Positions 11,301-25,000 of a stretch of DNA of 64,000 bases are shown in pieces. Position 1 is the first letter of the stretch. Every line of letters begins with the position of its first letter. This stretch comes from Nelumbo lutea (lineage: Eukaryota > Streptophyta > Magnoliopsida > Proteales > Nelumbonaceae): positions 51,765,655-51,829,654 of the forward strand of contig JAKGHH010000005.1 of NCBI GenBank assembly GCA_022828595.1, written 5' to 3'. The notes under the pieces are model-generated. The model had not been told where the DNA came from. It saw only the letters and a program-made list of their open reading frames with translations, and did not search any database. A program made the position numbers and the translations under genes.

Positions 11301-14300
11301 TGATAACTCTTGGGATTTGGGCTTGAGAAGAGGTCTAAGGGATTCTGAAATGGGGATGGTTGATGATTTGATCACTCAGTTAGGGGAAGTCTTTCTTGAT
11401 CAGCCCTGTAGAGATAGCAGAATTTGGAAACCTTCCCCTTCTGGTTTTTTCAGTTGCTCTTCTTCTATAACATTTTGCTTCAGACCTCTAACCTTGTAGG
11501 GAACTTTCCTTCAAAGGCGGTGTGGGGTAGCCCTATACCCCCTAAAATTCAGGCCTTTTGATGGAAAATGGTACTCCAAAAAATCAACACCTTAGATTTA
11601 TTGCAGAAAAAGAGGCCAAATATGTGCCTCTCCCCCCATGTTTGTTGCCTCTGTTTGGGTTCTGGTGAGATAATTTCACATTTACTAATCTCATGTCCCT
11701 TTGTGTTCTTTATTTGGTCTTGGTTCTCTTCTCTCTTTGGCTGTAGGTGGACTCCCTCCTTAAGCGTGGTGAACCTCCTTGATCCAACTTTTTACAGGCA
11801 ACCAATGGTTCGTGGAAGGATTATGTGGAGAGCCACTAGAGCTGCTGTATTGTGGTCAGTGTGGGAGGAAAGAAACAATAGGATCTTTAAAGGCAGATGT
11901 AGATCCAAGGAAGAGGTTGTGGAAGGAATAACTACTAAGTTTATCCATTGGTTGAAATCCTGTGATCTTTTTAAGGATTTCTCAGTTGAAGACATTTATA
12001 GAAGTTGGGGTATTGTGGCATCTACTACTACTTCCAAAGCTATGATACAGGAAGCTTGGTCCCAACCGGCACAACAAAGGGTGAAACTGAACTTTGCCGG
12101 AAGTTCTATAGGTAATCCAGGCCCATCTGGTATAGGAGGTGTTTTCAGAGATAATGAAGGCAAGATAATGGCTTTGTTTTTCAGGTCCAATAGGACTTGG
12201 AGATTCCTTAAGAGCGGAAATCTTGGCACTACATCAAGGCATAAAACTGGTCAAACAGTTGGGGCTACAACAGATTGAGATAGAGGGAGACTCCAAGTTG
12301 ATAATTGGGTGGATGCAATCAGGGCAGCTGGGAATTTGGCAATATAGACAGCTGATAAGGGAAATTCTTAGCATAACAAGGGAGGTGGGTGTGGTTCAAC
12401 TCGGTAAGGAGATCAGCAAATGGTTTTGCTGACGCCCTAGCAAAACAAGGGACTGTAAGGGAGAGCCTTTTTTGGGCAGTGCTGTAATGTTTGATGTTTA
12501 TTGGATCAACCTTTTCTAATAAGGGTTGAATTCTGTATTTCAGGTTAATTTATCTCTAATGAAAGTTATCGTTTCTGATGAAAAAAAAAAGAACAGGTCC
12601 AATAATAGAGTAAGGTATGGTTCTGGTCTGAATAGGAATGCTCTTGTCAGTTTCCTGTTTCATGGTGGAGAATGGCGCCCACTTGTAGTTTACTCCTTAT
12701 TTGATTGAGGTATGGCAAGGGTTTGCAAGTTGCTCCTAGGATCACAGGTCATGGGGTTAATGAAGTTAAATGGACAGCATGCAAATCAGGTTGTTTTCTG
12801 TTCAAAGTGCTTAGGATTTTATTAGGAAATTGGAGATCTGAAGTCTTCTGGAGGAATATTGTTTGGTTCAGGCATAGCATTCCTTGCCATAGTCTTATTT
12901 GGAGATTGTGTTTATAGTAGCTACCAACTATGGAATAGTTGTTCAACTCAGATTATACAACACTCTGTATTCTGTGCAAGTGCCCTGCTGAAAATCTGCA
13001 GCATTTGTTATTTTAATGTTGCTCTTCTCATGCTGTTTGGTCAAGAATGGCAGAGAAATGTTGTCTGGTTACTAGGTATGTTGGTACTTGGGCTGATGAA
13101 ATCAGATGGATTCTTGGAAGTTTCTAATGCAAGTGAATTGCTTCTTTGATATTAAAGCTTGTATGTTGTAGTTCTGTTTACCACGTTTGGATTGAACAAA
13201 TGCTCAGCTATTTGGGAAGGCCAGTACAGTAACCAAAATTGAAGAGCAGATTGTTACTGTAGTCGAGACTAAATGCCGCAATGCCAATTTGTCACAACAT
13301 CAAAGCGGATTGCGTGAGTATGATATATAACCCTGGTTTTGAGCTGAAACTGGTATATTGTAAGAACTGTAGTAATTGAATTTATTGTTCTTGAACATGT
13401 GGGTGACTCTTTGTGTGTGTTTGGAGCTGTTATAATTCTACTGTTGGTTGTGGAAAATAGGGGGGATTGAATTGTGTTCTCATTGTTGCATGGTGTTGGA
13501 GTTGAAGCTTTGGGTTGAGTGAAGGTGTTTGTTGGTTGTATTTTGGTATTGTTTCATGAAATCCTTTTTTTTTGGATCAATAACAGTAATTTTATTAGAA
13601 GAGATACAGAAATTACAACCAGAAGGGAGGGGTAAAAAGTCTTAACCCTCCCTAACAAAACTGAGAACACATGTTACAATATAGCCCAAAAGAGATTTGT
13701 TCTTCCCACCCCCTGTTTAGCCAAGGTATCAGCCATGGAGTTAGTACACCTCTTGGCCCATACTTACAATCATATTCTGAGTTAACTGAATACTTTTCTT
13801 TCTTTCATTAGAGAACTTCCACAAGCTGGACACTTCCTTCTGCAACCATCTAATAGTCAACTGAGAGTCACCTTCCACCAACAACTTACTAATATTCAGC
13901 TGCTTAGCTCTCTTAAATCCTTCTAGAGCTACCAAGATTTCAGCTCTCAGTGAGTCCCCCCAGCCTATAGGTCCTAAGAACATAGTAATGATTCGACCTT
14001 CCTCATCCCTGAAGATACAACCTATACCTAAATGGCTTGGATTTCCTTCACTGCTACCATTGAAGTTTAATTTGATGAAACCCGAATCTGGTGGAGTCCA
14101 AACAGGTCTAAGAGCAGTGGACACGGGAGCTGACCGAGCCACTTCTTCCCACTTTCTAATGATGTCTCCTACTAAATAATCTTCAAAGAGCTTCAAAGGC
14201 TTGACCCAATGAGCCACCCTAACATATATAAATTTTAAGATAGCTTCCTTACTTTTTTCTTTTTCATGAAATACTCTTTGATTTCTTTCGTCCCAGACCA

Positions 14301-17300
14301 TCCAACAAACAACAGCTCTAGCACAACTCCACAATATTTTCTCTCTCTTTTTTAAACCCTTCACTGATGTGGAGCTAACCAAGCTTTGCACACTAGAAGG
14401 GGAGGTCCACTTGCAACCAAATAGAGAAAAAAAACCAACACCAAATATCTGAAACAAAAGGGCAAGAAACAAACAAGTGATAACAACTTTCACCATTCTT
14501 CTTACATAAGATGCACCAGTGCGGGGATAAACACCAATTAGGCCTTTTCTTTTGAAGTAGGTCACAAGTGTTACACTTTTCTAGGATTGCTTCCTAGCAA
14601 AAGGCGCCTACCCTAGGAGGGATTGGATTACCCCAAATTTCCCGGAATGGAAAAGAAGACCTCGGAATCGGACTAGGCTGTGTTAGTGCTTTGAAAAAGG
14701 AGGAGCAAGAAAAGATACCCGAAGGGACAAGAGACCAGACCCTAGAGTCCCCAATGGACTCAAGGACTACCTCATCCAAGATCTTAAGCAAATTCAAAAT
14801 GGGTTAAAATTCAGGATCTCTAAGCGCCCTTCTAAAACCCAACTTCCAACCAATAGCGGAATTAGACAAGGTAGCTAAGGCTGCTACAGGTTCATTTTTA
14901 AACCTAAACAGAGCAAACAAAGAGGGAAACTACTCTTTCAAGGGGGAATCCCCCACCCAAATGTATTCCCAAAAATTTACTGACAAGCCAGAGCCAAGAT
15001 CATACTTGATGAAGGGAAGAAAATATTGAAGGATGGCGTGGATCGACTTCCATGGAGAAGCTCTTGAAGCCCTAGATGAGAGTCCCGGATCCCAGCCAGT
15101 TGCCTCTTGCCCATGAAAACTTAGGATTATTTTGGCCCATTGGTTCTCCCTTTCTTTAGACCACCTCCATAACCATTTCTCTAAAAGAGCTTCATTCTTC
15201 TTCTACAGGTTTCCCAACCCTAGACCCCCTTCACTTTTAGATCTTGTAACTTGATCCCACCTAACTCTATGGTCCCTTTTCTCTTCCCCGGGTTCCCATA
15301 AGAAATCCCTCATCAGTTTTTTCAACACCCTATAGACTCCTTTAGGTATTCTGAACACATACATGAAATAGACTGGAAGGTTTGCCAATGTTGACTTAAT
15401 TAGTGTAATCCTACCCCTAGAGACAAATAATTCTTCTTCCAGGAAGCTAGCCTTTTAGTGAATTTGTCAATCACCGGATTCCAAAAGCTCCTTTTTCTAG
15501 GATTATCTCTTAAAGGAAACCCTAGATATTTCAGTGGCCAATGAGCTATCTCACAACCTAACACTCGAACAATTTCCTCCACCTCTCCCTCACTCATATT
15601 AATACCAATCACACAGCTTTTACCAAGGTTAACTTTGAGGTTGGTCATTAGTTCAAACACCTTAATCACCTTCTTCAAGTTACTCACCCAACTAATCTCC
15701 TCTCCATCACAAAACAGAATAGTGTCATCTGCAAATTGTAGGTGAGTGACCGGAACCCTATCCCTCCCCACTCTCCATCCACTAATCAAGCTTCTTGAAT
15801 TTTCCCTTCTCAATCAACCTCCTTAACACTTTAACAATTAGGGGGTTTGAACTACCATTCAGACACATTCGGGCACTCTTTCAGCCCAATTTTTTTTTTC
15901 ACACCACCACTGAAAACCAACCACCATGACTGTTAAACAACCACCAAGAACCCTCTTGAAACTGCTCAATAGAGGGTCTGGAACACCAAAAACACCACCA
16001 CATGACTGCTAGGGCTGTCACCATGAGGATTGCGGCAGTCCTGGATTAAAAAAAACTTTGCTGCAGCCACCTACCTGGGTACCTTAGGTCGCGCAGCCCA
16101 AAGAAGAAGAAAAGAAGAAGAAGAGATCGCAAGTCAGGATACTTGAAGCTGCAGCCTTCTTCTCCTTTGTTTAGCGCTCTGATATCATGTTTTAATGGTT
16201 CGGACCAGTCCTGTTCTGAGAGAGTGAGAGAGAGAGAGAGAGAAGAAGAAGAAGAAGAAGAGGAGGAGGAGGAGGAAGCAGTCGAACTAGGGAGATTAAC
16301 CCTACTAGTCAACCATAATCTCTATTTAAACGGATATCAACTGAATCAATTATTAAAGAATGGGGAAAAGTGACCAAATCCCTTTTAAGTAAAATTTTGA
16401 TGGACCCAGAGTATTCTCATAGAAGGTCTCAGATGAAGCTTTGCCTTTGGGTAGGAGTGGATTCAGATGGAGGCCTGAAGGGAGATTTGGGGTTGTGAGG
16501 ATGGATGAGCAGAGGGTCCTTCGAGCCTTAGATTTCTGATTAGGGAAGCTAGCACTTTCACATCCATAATGAACATCTCATTCTTGTGTTTGAGATCAGC
16601 AAATTTTCTAGCTGATTCTTTGGCAAGAGGAGTGGACATGGTTCTGCTTTACCAGGATACAGGTATGCTGCAGTGTTTTTGTTTTGGTACCGGAGCAGCA
16701 GCCTTGATTTCCTTTCCTCTTTGTTATTTGTTTCTCACTTTGTTGATCATTGTTGTTTTGATATGGGTTCTGTTTTTGGCTCCCTTTTGTTAATAAATTA
16801 CCATTTATTCCATCCCCTTAAATGACAAAAAAGAAAAATCAATTTCATCATTGCTTGTTTTTGAACTTGAACTATTGTGCTTTCAGAAAGTTCTAGTTAA
16901 TTCTAAAAATTCTTTGCTCAATATTCTTTATAAACTAAGTCACTCTTGATTTTTCTGTAGGTTGTGTTAGACAAATTGGTTAAACCTTCCAATGATATAA
17001 TAGACTACAACACTAGGTATGTGTTATTTATATTTTTGTTGGTAGTTGCTGGTTGAAATTCTCTTTTGTTTTTTCATGTTCAAAGTTCAAACTGTATGTA
17101 AGTTGTTCAAGTGCTTCTGTTCTGTTGTCTTCTATGCTTTTAATGTCCCATCCGTGTTTTAGTTAGATGTACAAATTTGTTCTTGAAGATATTGTTTGTA
17201 ATCGTATATTCCATGATCATTCATGCTTTTATCAGCACCTCAGTCTATCATCTTGGGACTCTTTTAGGTCTATTTTGCATTAGGTCTTACATCAAGAAAA

Positions 17301-19024
17301 CCTGCAGTAGGAAATTAGGGATGGGGATTGTTGTGGGGGAGAGATTGCAGGGTGCCAAATTTAGGAAGCTCCTAATTTTGGAGTATTTTAGGTTCCTATG
17401 TTTGTGTTTTCTATTTTTAATTTGAGAAAAAAGTTAAGTATAATAGGGAATCATTGTTCAGGGCTCATTTTTAATTTTGTCTTTTGTTTTCTTTTGAGGG
17501 CTCTAGCCTCTTAAGGGTAAGTTAAGACAGTTTATCTCCTCCACTTTGTACTTAAATTTTCTTAATGATTAATGAAACTTACTTGTTATTGATAAAAAAG
17601 TTGGTATAATATTTTTTGAAGAAAGTTAAGTATAATGTTATTCAAAAGCAAAATTTATCAAAAAAAAAAATGTTATTCAAAAGCAAAAAAGATCCCTGTA
17701 CAAAAGAAGCTGTACACAAGGAAGATACATCATACAAATATACCTCTAAACCCTGCTTTTTTAAGAAAGACCGTCATGCATTAAAAGGAGTTACAGAATC
17801 TATATTTAAATAATTTATGTATTGCTAACCAAGAAAACATCTTTCCCAACATTTTCTGGAATACAGAATTAACAGAACAACTTCTATTATAGAAAACCCT
17901 AGGTCTTTCTTTCTTGCTATATGCACCAAAATACCACTGGTGGAACAATATTCCAGGCCAGCCTTCTCCTCTTGCTCAAAAAAAATAATAGTGTGATGTC
18001 AATGATAACGGAAGACATTTCTCTAAAGGTGGTTTCAATGACAAATGCAAAACCTCAGCATTTTTTTTTTCTATTTTATCAACAACCATCAATTTTGTTA
18101 AGGGTATTTGTCCCCTTACCCACTCATAAGGTTAATGGTGAAAGTAAAATTACTAAAGTGCCCATTTGAGATTCTATGGACTAACAACAACAAATATCAA
18201 AATGATGAAAATAACCATTCTAAAGCAGAATTCATCCTCAAGGCGTTCATGAATCAATCATTCTCAAGGTGTTGTCAAGATGAACTTTTGTTCAAAGAAA
18301 GTTGAGAGAAACATGTTAATGTTAGGATTTTAGAAAAGTTAAGTTGAACAGTAAAATGGTCTTATAAAATAAGATAAGGGTAGTTTGGGGTTTTAGAAAT
18401 GCTTAAAGGAATATTCCATGAGGTTAACTAATGAAATGTTAACGATTGGGGCAACATGCTGGGATTTGAAAGTTCGTGGGGGGGCCTAATGTTAATGGTG
18501 GGAGATTCTTTAATACAAGTTTCTATTGTTGATCAAAAACAAATGTTAATGGTGGGGACAAAGTGCTGGAATTTGAAAGTTCAGGGGGGTCTAATGTTAA
18601 TGGCGGGGGCAAAGTGTTGGAATCTGAAAGTTCAGGGTGTCTTTGCTGCAAAACAAAGTTCGGGGGGGTCAAGTGTTACTACCCCTAATAGGTTGGCTGT
18701 TTGTAATTCTTTGTTATTTACCCTTTTACTAATTATAAAACAATAAAATGTACATACATGCATGCACTCTTGACTTTTGAGAGATAAGACATCTTATCTC
18801 TACCCTTTCTTTTTTCCTTGCAATTACGCCTGGAACACTTCATCTCTCCCCACCCCTTGTATCAACCATACTGTTTGTTGTTCTTTGTACCAATTGAATC
18901 CTCACTTCTATATCTCTAGTCAACCACCTAAATTTCTTTATTTCATTTCTGCAAGTCCATAGAGCTGCCTCTTCACTCTTCAACCATCCTTCAACCATCC
19001 TATCACCAAACTTGAATCTTCTTC

Positions 19025-19055
<31 letters not shown>

Positions 19056-22000
19056 CTCATATCCATATTCCTTTTTTCCTTTTCACACCCTCCATTACTG
19101 CCATGTTTCATGATTTCAGTCCTTACTCCTTCGGGAGTCTCCTATACCAATTGGCCCTAGGAAGATTGCGACAAATTTTTTTTTGAAGGAAAAGGTTACT
19201 TTCATTGCTAAGAAAAAAGAGGGAAGAAGGGACATGGAAGAGAATAACATCCAATCACAACAGCCACCAATAAAAAAAAACAAAAACAAAAGGCCCACCC
19301 AAACATGTACAAGGATAGACTTTGTACAAGAAATCCCTTCCCACCCCAGATTTTGCAAGAGCTTCTGCTACACCATTCAGCTCTCTAGGGATCCATCTAA
19401 AAGGACAATACACCTGAGACAGAATTTCCTTAATTTCATTAGCAGTATGGTTCAATCTCCAAGACACAATATGCTGTTCGTGCTCCTAATTTCTAAAAAT
19501 ACCTCCCACCCCTGATGGCCCTGGGATCCCATATTGCTCCCATCAATTTTAAGTTTTATGAACACACTTTCTGGTGGTTTCCAACTTCTACAGATCTTAA
19601 TCTTTTTTGTGGATGTACCTGCTACTTCCATTTTCTCATGATGTCATTTGTTGAAAAGGAAAGAAGCTCTCCAAGGATTTTATGCAATGAGCCACCTTTA
19701 GTAGTGATGGATTTAGTTAGTGCCTCCTCTTTGCCATCTAAAATGTGGAAGGTCAAATTACAGTATTATCATTGTGTCCCTTAATGTGCAGGGTAAGGCT
19801 GCGCACATCTGTCCCTCCCTAGTCCCACATTGGCGGGGGCCTTGTGCACTGGGTTGCCCCTTTTTATTGTGTCCCTTAACTATGATCTCTTGTTTATGTG
19901 CAATTATGCTCCTAACTACTAAATGTGTTTTGAGGAAGGTTCCTTGGTTGGTTTTCTTGGTTTTGGATTTGCACTTGTATCTTTTTTGCATGGTTGAGGT
20001 GGTCCATGGTATCATGGTGAGGTTGGGATGCAGCTGATTCTAATCGCCCATATGGCTGTGGAGTTTGGAAAGGGATTTACAAAGCTTACTCTCATTTTTT
20101 GAAAGGAATTAAGTATAAAGTAGGGGGCAGATAACAGGCTGAAATTCTGGATTGATAATTAGTGTGGCGACATTACCCTAAAGGATGCCTATCCGGATCT
20201 GTTTTCATTGGCATCTGATAAAGAGATTTCAGTGGCTGCTTCCTATACTAGACAGGGAGAATCATTGATCTGGATGCCTTTGTTTAGAAGGAATTTCAAT
20301 GATCGAGAGGTGCCCAAAGTTGCAGAATTTCTTTCCACGTTGCAAAACCTAAGAATACATCCTCAGCTTCCAGATCAAAGGTTGTGGAAATGGTCCAAAT
20401 CCGGAGCCTTGTTCAGTTAAATCTTTCTACAATGGATTGAGGCCTAATTCATCCAAACCCTTCCCTAGTAAAGCCATTTGAGGAGGGCTTTGCTCGTTCA
20501 ACAGTTAAATTTTTCTCTTGGGTAGCTGTTGAAGAAAAACACCTCATAAAAGAAATGCTGATTATAAAAGGCTTGCTTCGCCTGACACCCTTTGTGCTTT
20601 ATGTAATAAAGAAGCAGAGACTTTTAATCACTTGTTACTCTACTGCGAGTTCTCTGTCAGAGTCTGGCCAAATTTCCTTGTAGCCATTTCTTACCAGAGT
20701 TGCATGCCTAATTCAGTTAAATCCCTTTTGGAAAGCTGGAAAGTTGGAGGAATGAGTAAGGGGTGGATTCTGTGGTTTGCTGTTCCTGTGGGCTTTACGG
20801 GGCAAAAGACACAGGAGGATTTTTGACCAAAAACAATCTCAATAGAAGCTGATAAGCCAAATAGTTGAAGTTCTGAGAGGCTGGTTGAGCATCAATGTAC
20901 ATATCAAAGAGGATTTTTGGTCTTCCTTTTTGGCTGTTGACTTTTTTGGGAGTTCTTAATGGTGTTCATATGTACGGAAACTTTTGTACAGTGAACGTGA
21001 TATACTTGTACACTTTCCTTTTTGATTAATACAATTTTACCTCTTTGAAAAAAAGCATGCACTTTTAAAATCTGGATTACACAGGGAAAAGCTGGGGTTA
21101 TGATGGTCCTTTGGACTGCTTAGTATTATCTAAAGAATACAAAAATAGTGAATTAAAAGACCTTTTCTAATTATCAACTAGGGGTGTTCACGGGTCGGGT
21201 TGGGTCGGTTTATTGGGGTTTTCCCAACCGACCCGACTTGGTCGGGTTACCTGAGGTGGAAACCGAAACCGACCCACTGATAGGCCAAACCGACCTGGTC
21301 GGTTTGAGTCGGTTTGGGTCGGTTTTGGTTTTGCTCCTGTACAAAAGGACACCTAATTGAATTCTAATTGTAATTGCCTAATGGGTTGCCTATTTGGTGT
21401 AAAAGATTATCGAAGGTTAGAAACTTGGATAAATTGCCTATGCTAATTGTAATTGCCTAATGGGCCTTCTAGTTTTAGTAGAAGGCTAGTTATAGTTAAG
21501 TAGGAAACTACTCAAACTAGGAACTACCGAACTAGTAGAAGACTAGTTTGGTTCGGGTCGGGTTGGTTTCGGTTTTCACACAAGAAAACCAAAACCGACC
21601 CGATATATTGGTTTATATATTTGCCCAACCCGAAACCAACCGGTACTGATGAAAACCCGACCGACTCGGGTTGGGTCAGTTTGGTCGGGTTGGGCATTCT
21701 TATGAACAGCCCTATTATCAACAAGCAGACAAATAAATAAATAAGAATAAAAGAGCTTCCCTTTACTTCTCTTATTTGCAAATTTTCTGCCCATGTAGTG
21801 CACTTTGTGTTTCTTATCTATGCAAACAGCCGCAATTGTAGAACTAGATGTACTAGCAAACCAAATTACAAACTACTATGGTAATACTATCCAATACCTA
21901 CCTGATCTCTTTCTTGTAAATGCTTGGAATTATGGACTCTAGGTGCATATATGTACTAATTATCTTCAATTAAAGCTACACAAATATGAACTAATTATCT

Positions 22001-25000
22001 TCATGATGCACGGTAGTTAGCTAGAGGAATAATGAATGGTCCTCAATCCTTTAAACTAACTCAGGACCAATAACCAATGAACTGACTTTGCTAAGCCACT
22101 GCAAACTTAACAAAAGCAGTTCAAACATTTGATTCTTTCCTCCTTCCACATGGTCCAGCAATAATCTCATAATGAGTTTTCCCATCAGGGCCACCAATAG
22201 GCAAACCTGAAAAATGTTCAAGAGGCTTCAGGGTCCACCAGTTGAACCCAAAGAGGCCATAAATGATCCCACATTGTCTGGAATCCCTAAAGTGAAGGAG
22301 AATATGATTGTTTCCTTGCTTATTTATACAGAATTCTAACTTGAGAGGGACATCTTCGGATCTTCCTCTTAATGAGCCTTTTCACTCTATAGCACTTGCT
22401 ACACTAGTGTTGAATCCATTGGAAGAATATTATGTTTAAAGGAGAATGAAATTCGTAATGAGGGAGATGGGATGGACAACAGGACCTCAGCTTTCAATGC
22501 TGATGTAAGCATGCCTTAAAGGATCCTTTAGGATCACTCTCAATGCAAAAGATCTGGCTGATAGATAGCTGATCGTGGTTATGGTCTAAAATAGTTTTCA
22601 TTGGGCATGGAATTTGGGAAATCTATTTTAAATTCTTCATTAGCCATACTTCACTTATTCTTGTAATGGGAATACAAAAACTATGTACAAGCATTGCCTG
22701 TGGAATCTGTAATGGATAACTCAGGAACATTGCTGCCAATTCCCACCATGTGTCTGAGTTTCTGAGAAATAGAATTCTGTGCAATACTCTCTCACATTAG
22801 GGGGTTCTAACTTTCTTGGGGAAAGTTTTAATTATTATGTTTTGTGCAATTAATTTTTCTCTTGATTGTGCAGATACAGTGGAATCACTGCTGAGATGCT
22901 GGATGGAGTGACTACAACTCTTAAAGATATTCAGGTTATTTAATATTCTCTCTTCATTTCTTGCCAAACTTGGGTTTGGCAATAAATATTTTTCCTTCTC
23001 AGTTATAAGGCTTATGTTTTGTCTTCAAAGTGCAACAATATTGTTTTCATGATGACTCACAGTTTTTCCTCCCCTCACTCTCCCCCCAACCCTCCAAAAA
23101 AGGAAGAGTTACTAAAGCTTGTTTACAAAGAAACAATCCTTGTTGGGCACTCTTTGGAGAATGATCTGTTGGCACTGAAAATTTCTCATGATATGGTGAT
23201 TGATACTGCGGTGTTATACAAGCACCCTCGTGGTGGACATTTCAAGACTGCTTTGCGAGTTCTTGCCAGGAGGTTCCTCTCCAGGGAAATACAGGGTTCA
23301 GGAAATGGGCATGACAGTGTTGAAGATGCAAGAGCTGCAATGGAATTAGCACTTTTAAAGATTAGACATGGTAGGCAATCTAATTTTGTATGCATTAGCA
23401 TGAACTAAACTATCTTTTCACTGTTTAAACTTGTAAAATCTACTAGAGTTCTGCAGAGGTGTCTATTTCCTTGCATTTCCTCTTTATATTCTGATGAAAA
23501 GTTATTTTTATGTACAAATGGCAATACCATATATAAAAACAAAATGATTACTTGCTTCGCCATGGAAACTTAATTTCCAACACTACTGCTAATTAGTTCA
23601 GGAAAATGTTTGGTGTGAGATTATAAATCTAATACATTCACTATGCATGGTAAGCATGGATGTGCATTCTGATTATATAATTTGTATATGAAAATTGTGT
23701 GGAAAAGAAAAGGAGAACTTAAACATTATCACAAAAATTATGTTATGTCTGCAATAGGACAATATATCGCATGATGTAGTGGCTACCATTTGCAAATATG
23801 ATGCTTGTTCAACTGCAAGGGCAAAAGCAGCTTCTCCTTGAAAGCCATCTCAAGTTTGCTTCCTTTGTTCTTGGGGAATATCCCTTTGAAAGAATGTTAT
23901 CCTACTTTATTCTCTATCTTCTCATACAAAGCTAAATCTGTCTATCATTTTGTTACCTTGTCCAATTTTTCAATATTTTAGGATTTTGGCTTTCAAAGAG
24001 GGTTAAGGAACATTAAAACCCCTCTTGCTTTGAATTTGATTAATACACTGGAAGGGGGAGAAGTTTTGAATGCCTCTTCAAAGCTGTAGCAGGCAGATCC
24101 CTCCTGCAGATGTGAAGAGCCTCTTCAAAGTTTCATTTCTTATTTCACCAAGGAAGAGGGGGAGAACCTTATAAAGAAGTACTAGGGCAGAAGGGCTGCA
24201 ATCCTCTGGACAAGGAAGCTCTCATTGAAAATGTTTCTATTGAAGTGGTCAATTGGGTAAAGACACTGGACATTTTTCCCCCTCTTCTGTGGATCACAAT
24301 CTTAAAGTATGGTAATTATTAGCATCCTCCCCTACATATAGGCTGTAATCATGGATCTCTGGGAACCATCAGTTTGATGGATGCAGCTTGGGCAATAGGA
24401 TATACTTTTAGAAATGGTGTGTGGACAATGCTTGCCATATATTCAAGACCTATGGAACATGGGGATTCCTTGAGGGCATTGAGACAGTCTTGCATGACCT
24501 AAGGATTGGCAGCAGTATGGGCAATCCAGGGCTCTCCGGTATGGGGGGAGTTATAAGAGAAGAAAAAGGGAACCTGTTAGCCATGTATTCTGGTGCAATT
24601 GGGGTGGGAGATTCCTTGAGGGCTGGGATACTAGCAGCTCTTGAAGGGGTACAAAGGGCTAAAGACATGAATATCAATAAACTGATCATAGAAGGAGATT
24701 CTGAAATTGTGGTGAACTGGCTAAAAGAGGACAACTCTAGGCTTTGAAATTACAGCAATGAAAAGAGGAAATTTAAGTGGCTGACTAAGGACCTTGAAGT
24801 TCAATGTACATGGGTAAAGAGAAGTGCAATTTCATTGGTGGGATGGTCTAGCTAGGCAAGGGGTGAACAGAAACTCTATTTTTTGGGCTCTGTTGTAATT
24901 GCTTGTATATTTTGGGTGTATCATGGCTGTATTCGGGAGTTAAGAGTGTTTAGCTCCCTCATTCTGTAATTTTCTCAATCCTTTAATATAATTTACTGTT

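Larger units (their letters stand above)
7320..13320 (+). mobile_element. Old L1-type LINE, split by a younger LINE
   Basis: The left part (about 7320-8044) encodes degenerate RT: an LIPKKEG...[15 protein letters not shown] region, then [16 protein letters not shown] with an intact FADD catalytic box, then [15 protein letters not shown]. The right part (12597 to about 13320) continues in the same frame with [20 protein letters not shown] and a zf-RVT region with [21 protein letters not shown] 4.5-kb younger LINE lies between the two. Several stops and a deletion between the RT segments show it is long dead. Its outer boundaries are uncertain. Confidence 0.75.
13565..15835 (-). mobile_element. 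5'-truncated L1-type LINE with RNase H, minus strand
   Basis: Nine T residues at 13565-13573 are the poly(A) tail read on the minus strand. They are preceded (minus strand) by TACTGTTATTGATCC, the typical end of this LINE group. Going right, the minus strand encodes RNase H (13741-14100), zf-RVT, and the C-terminal half of RT with an intact [15 protein letters not shown] box (near 15735). Sequence upstream of that in RT is missing, so the copy is 5'-truncated at about 15835. No convincing target-site duplication was found. Confidence 0.82.

Noticed and set aside
16046..16373. Ser-rich and Glu-rich frames on opposite strands
   Set aside because: They are translations of the GA/GAA/GGA microsatellite.
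22140..22310. Minus-strand coding-like stretch considered as a captured host exon
   Set aside because: Its Trp-rich sequence fits the post-zf-RVT segment of the local LINEs better than any host gene I know.
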